Positions 4,506 through 6,818 of a DNA stretch of 6,818 nt are shown one piece after another (position 1 is the first letter of the stretch; every line of letters starts with the position of its first letter). The stretch lies in contig QGVE01000137.1 of NCBI GenBank assembly GCA_003242675.1, forward strand, positions 1 through 6,818, read 5' to 3'. This DNA is from Bacillota bacterium. Its GTDB lineage: Bacteria > Bacillota_E > Symbiobacteriia > Symbiobacteriales > Symbiobacteriaceae. The notes under the pieces were generated by a model. It saw only the letters and a list, made by a program, of their open reading frames with translations. It did not search any database and was not told where the DNA came from. The translations under genes were made by a program, and so were the position numbers.

Positions 4506-5912
4506 CTAGAGGGTGAAGGTCCCGCCGTCGGTCACGATGAGCTGGAGGATCTGCTCCTCGGCCCCGGTCTCGGCGTTGATGTAGACCAGGTAGATGTCCT
4601 CGCCGATCTTCCCCTGGAACTCGTAGGTCAGCAACTCGCCGGTCCCGGCCAGGTCGGGGATGAGCGCCAGCTGCACCCGGCTCACCGCCAGGGCGGGGTT
4701 GAGCCGGCTCCGGGCCTCCTCGGGCGTGAGGCGCGGCCGGGGCACGATGCGCCGGCGGCGGTGGGTCAGGTACTGCCGGGCGTCCAGCCCCAGCACCTCG
4801 CCGCTGTCCAGGGCGACCTTCACCTTGGCCTGGTCGGGGTAGACGATCACGTCGCCCTGCCGGTGGGCGTAGGCGATGAAGGCCACGCCGTCCTGGATCT
4901 GCGCGAAGGTGGGAACCATGCCGGCGTAGCCAACCCGGGCCAGGTACTCCTGGCCGATCGCGCGGGCCTGCTCCAGACTTAGCGTGGGCTCGCCCACCGG
5001 CCGGTGGCTGAGGAACTCCAGCAGGTGGCCGCCCTGCTGGGTGAGGGAGGCGGTGGCGGTGTAGGCGTCGCCCCGGCCTTCCTGCGGGGCCAGGCGGAAC
5101 GTGTAGGCGGGCAGGTTGCCGCCGCTCTCCGCCACGTCCACGACCCGGTACTTCGCCGCATCCGGCAGGACGGCGGCGAGCCGCTCCTCCGCCTCCTCCC
5201 GGCCGAGCAGGGGGCCGGTGAGGGCAGGGGGGGTCTCGCTGACGTGGTCCGAGAACGGGCCGTCGTAGATGAAGGTCGGCATCTGGTCCATGCTGGTGGC
5301 GAGCTGGGCCCAGCCGCCGTCCAGCAGGGCCGCCCCCACGCTGCCGGATCCGGCGGCGTCCGTGCGGCTCCGCCGGGGCAGCTGCAGGAGGGCCTGCAGG
5401 GAGAGCCGCGCGGGCTCGTGCCAGCGGAAGCCGCCCCGGCTGTACTGGGTGAGCATCGTGGCCAGCTGGTCCCGCAGGGACGCGGCGGCCTCCCGGAGCC
5501 GCTGCAGCTCCGCCCGCTCGGCCTCCGTCAGCGGACGGCCCGCGGCCTCGTCCCGGAGCAGGGCGTAGGCGAAGTCGCCCACCTGCTGCAGGAACTTGCC
5601 GGTGCCGGACGCGGCGTCGGTGGGCAGGGGGAGGGAGGAGAAGGCGGTCATCGCGGCCGCGGCGTGCCGGTGGACCTCGGCCATGTACCGCATGTTCTGC
5701 CGTTCGGATCCGGTGGCCAGCCCCTTGCCCAGGAGCGCCTGGATCTGCTCCACGTGGTGGACCATGTCGACGAAGTTGCGCTGCCGCTCGGCCTCCAGGG
5801 CGTTGGCCAGGAGCCGGTTGTGCTCGCTGAGCTGGACGGTCCAGGCGCCCCACACGCCGAGGGCGACCGCGGCGAACAGGAGGACGCCTAGCCAGGTGAC
5901 GACGCGACGCAC
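4506..5912 (-). CDS. ypeB: Germination protein YpeB
   Basis: YpeB is the partner of the cortex-lytic enzyme SleB: each stabilises the other in the dormant spore, and YpeB holds SleB inactive until germination. The 468-residue product has one N-terminal membrane segment (about residues 7-27) and a long helical region (about 30-160). The diagnostic MPTFIYDGPFSDHVSETPP lies at about 211-229. Three PepSY-like repeats make up the C-terminal half, including the signature GEVLGLDARQYLTH. Length fits the family (about 450). Start: GTG at 5912, eight bases after AAAGGGG. The GTG at 5918 would leave only two bases and is less likely, though it adds just two residues. That SD overlaps the sleB stop codon, so translation may be coupled. 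Second gene of the sleB-ypeB operon; expected in the forespore. Confidence 0.95.
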   Translation of the reverse strand: MRRVVTWLGVLLFAAVALGVWGAWTVQLSEHNRLLANALEAERQRNFVDMVHHVEQIQALLGKGLATGSERQNMRYMAEVHRHAAAAMTAFSSLPLPTDAASGTGKFLQQVGDFAYALLRDEAAGRPLTEAERAELQRLREAAASLRDQLATMLTQYSRGGFRWHEPARLSLQALLQLPRRSRTDAAGSGSVGAALLDGGWAQLATSMDQMPTFIYDGPFSDHVSETPPALTGPLLGREEAEERLAAVLPDAAKYRVVDVAESGGNLPAYTFRLAPQEGRGDAYTATASLTQQGGHLLEFLSHRPVGEPTLSLEQARAIGQEYLARVGYAGMVPTFAQIQDGVAFIAYAHRQGDVIVYPDQAKVKVALDSGEVLGLDARQYLTHRRRRIVPRPRLTPEEARSRLNPALAVSRVQLALIPDLAGTGELLTYEFQGKIGEDIYLVYINAETGAEEQILQLIVTDGGTFTL

Positions 5913-5925
5913 GGGCACATCCCCT

Positions 5926-6600
5926 TTACTTGGCGAAGACGTGGTTGCCGATCCGCTTGATGATGGGCCGCGACCAGACCCACGCGCTCGCGGCCTTGGC
6001 CGGGTTCCAGAAGAAGAGCGCGCCGCCGGAGGGGTCCCAGCCGTTCAGGGCGTCCTGGGCGGCCCGGACGGCGCTCTCGGTGGGCGGCGCGTAGATCGCG
6101 CCGTTGCTCACCGACTCGAAGGCGTGGGTCTGGAAGACCACGCCGGCGATCGTGTTGGGGAAGCGCGCGTCCCGCACCCGGTTGAGCACGACGGCCGCGA
6201 CGGCCACCTGCCCCTCGTAGGGCTCGCCCCGGGCCTCGGCCGAGACGACCCGGGCCAGCAGGTCCCGGTCAGCCTCCCGGGTCCCCGGCGCGGCGGCCGT
6301 GGCCGGCTGCCCGCCCCAGTAGCCGAGGGCCGCCCAGGTCTCGGGGCCGACGATGCCGTCTACGGTCAGCCCGTTGCGGCGCTGAAACAGGATGACGGCC
6401 TCGTGGGTCAGCCGGCCGAAGATGCAGTCCACCTCGCCCTTGTAGTAGCCCCAGGCCTTCAGCCGGCGCTGGGCGAGGCACACGTCGCTCCCCCGGCTGC
6501 CCCGGCGCAGGGTGGCGCGCGCCTCGCCTTCGGCCCGCCAGGGGAAGGAGAGGAGCAGGATCACGGCGATCAGGGCTCCCGCCAGGCTGCGCTTGCCCAT
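5926..6600 (-). CDS. sleB: Spore cortex-lytic enzyme SleB
   Basis: A lytic transglycosylase that degrades muramic-delta-lactam-containing cortex peptidoglycan during germination. The 224-residue precursor begins with a signal peptide (MGKRSLAGALIAVILLLSFP, cleavage near residue 25). A peptidoglycan-binding domain follows (about 32-93; LRRGSRGSDVCLAQRRLKAW and the DGIVGPETWAAL ending). The C-terminal Hydrolase_2 (CwlJ/SleB) domain covers about 115-224. Its catalytic Glu is Glu122 in VVSAEARGEPYEGQVAVAAV, matching the essential Glu of Bacillus SleB. Conserved TFE/AFESVSNG-type and GALFFWNP motifs are present. Start: ATG at 6600 with GGGAGG nine bases upstream. Two cysteines in the binding domain (Cys41, Cys60) could form a disulfide. 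First gene of an operon with ypeB. Confidence 0.96.
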   Translation of the reverse strand: MGKRSLAGALIAVILLLSFPWRAEGEARATLRRGSRGSDVCLAQRRLKAWGYYKGEVDCIFGRLTHEAVILFQRRNGLTVDGIVGPETWAALGYWGGQPATAAAPGTREADRDLLARVVSAEARGEPYEGQVAVAAVVLNRVRDARFPNTIAGVVFQTHAFESVSNGAIYAPPTESAVRAAQDALNGWDPSGGALFFWNPAKAASAWVWSRPIIKRIGNHVFAK

Positions 6601-6639
6601 GCGCTTCCGCCTCCCGTGTCAGATCGTCCTGTGCCTTCC

Positions 6640-6669
6640 TAACTTGCCACCCGTCGGGCCGGAGTATGC
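6640..6669 (-). promoter_or_regulatory. Candidate sigma-G promoter of sleB-ypeB
   Basis: On the minus strand GCATA (6665-6669), an 18-base spacer and CAAGTTA (6640-6646) fit the forespore sigma-G pattern (GHATR, 18, CATNMTA) with the -10 differing at two positions. Predicted start is near 6633, about 33 bases before the ATG. In Bacillus sleB is sigma-G dependent, which supports the reading. Confidence 0.6.
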
Positions 6670-6674
6670 CGGGG

Positions 6675-6703
6675 TTGCGGCTGCATCGGGGGAGCGGTAT
6701 ACT
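6675..6703 (+). promoter_or_regulatory. Sigma-A promoter for the TPP-riboswitch transcript
   Basis: TTGCGG (6675-6680), a 17-base spacer and TATACT (6698-6703; 5/6 match) sit 27 bases before the aptamer. The -35 begins five bases after the sigma-G -35 of the divergent sleB operon, so the two promoters stand back to back. Confidence 0.6.
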
Positions 6704-6729
6704 TAATGTAGCCTCATAACTGGCCGAGA

Positions 6730-6818
6730 GCCGCTAGGGGAGCCGTTGCAACGGCTGAGAACCGGGGTGAACCCCGGGACCCTGTCACCTGATCCGGGTA
6801 ATGCCGGCGTAGGGAAGC
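6730..6818 (+). ncRNA. TPP riboswitch (THI-box) aptamer, 3' end cut by the window
   Basis: All hallmarks of the thiamine pyrophosphate aptamer are present. AGGGGAGCC opens the P2 arm, the palindromic P2 AGCCGTTGCAACGGCT (6741-6756) leads into CTGAGA (6755-6760), and P3 follows (CCGGGG/CCCCGG, 6762-6777). The pyrophosphate-binding arm is ACCTGATCCGGGTAATGCC (6788-6806), and the closing is GCGTAGGGAAGC. P1 begins with GCT (6733-6735) pairing AGC (6816-6818) and would continue past the edge. It senses TPP and represses thiamine biosynthesis or transport genes. The controlled gene and expression platform are outside the window. Confidence 0.96.

Noticed and set aside
4117..5853. 578-codon minus-strand open frame overlapping ypeB
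   Set aside because: It is out of frame with ypeB, which is recognised along its full length, and also runs antisense through the two small genes.
1..6818. CRISPR array, tRNA, rRNA, insertion sequence or phage attachment site
   Set aside because: No regularly spaced repeats, cloverleaf-like sequence, rRNA signature, transposase or terminal inverted repeats were seen.

Overview
The window is very GC-rich with strong Shine-Dalgarno (SD) sites of the GGAGG type. It carries a sleB-ypeB spore-germination pair, so it comes from an endospore-forming, high-GC member of the Firmicutes. The protein style fits Symbiobacterium or a close relative. That genus is an inference from composition and gene content, not from a database match.

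Left part (about 1-2460). A truncated, receptor-like membrane sensor on the minus strand (10-609) diverges from a thiol peroxidase gene, tpx, on the plus strand (822-1337). The 212-bp gap between them holds a good sigma-A-type promoter for the sensor, with a perfect 12-bp palindrome between its -35 and -10. tpx converges on a cation diffusion facilitator gene (minus strand, about 1430-2362), and a 10-bp perfect hairpin between them can stop transcription from both sides. The CDF gene has its own promoter and a GC-rich leader with mutually exclusive hairpins. Its intramembrane metal site (NxxxD and DxxxD) suggests manganese rather than zinc.

Middle part (about 2500-4475). A two-gene minus-strand operon encodes an ECF sigma factor (3124-3810) and, 20 bp downstream, an XRE-type regulator with a cupin sensor domain and a C-terminal CxxC (2531-3103). 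No anti-sigma factor is visible. The operon promoter is framed by an exact 8-bp direct repeat spaced 20 bp and by a 7-bp inverted repeat over the -10 and start site. Two tiny plus-strand genes follow (51 aa with three cysteines; 70 aa, hypothetical). They have nearly identical translation-initiation regions and end at a 28-bp perfectly palindromic terminator shared with ypeB.

Right part (4506-6818). sleB and ypeB form a minus-strand operon (sleB first) for the cortex-lytic enzyme and its partner. A sequence close to the sigma-G consensus lies upstream of sleB. Five bases away, back to back, a sigma-A-like promoter reads rightward into a TPP (thiamine pyrophosphate) riboswitch aptamer that runs to the window edge. 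The thiamine gene it controls lies outside the window.

The known functions here are peroxide defence, metal efflux, ECF/XRE regulation and spore germination. They are ordinary. The least explained parts are the CDF leader, the repeat architecture of the ECF promoter, the sensor with its G11 tract, and the twin small genes.
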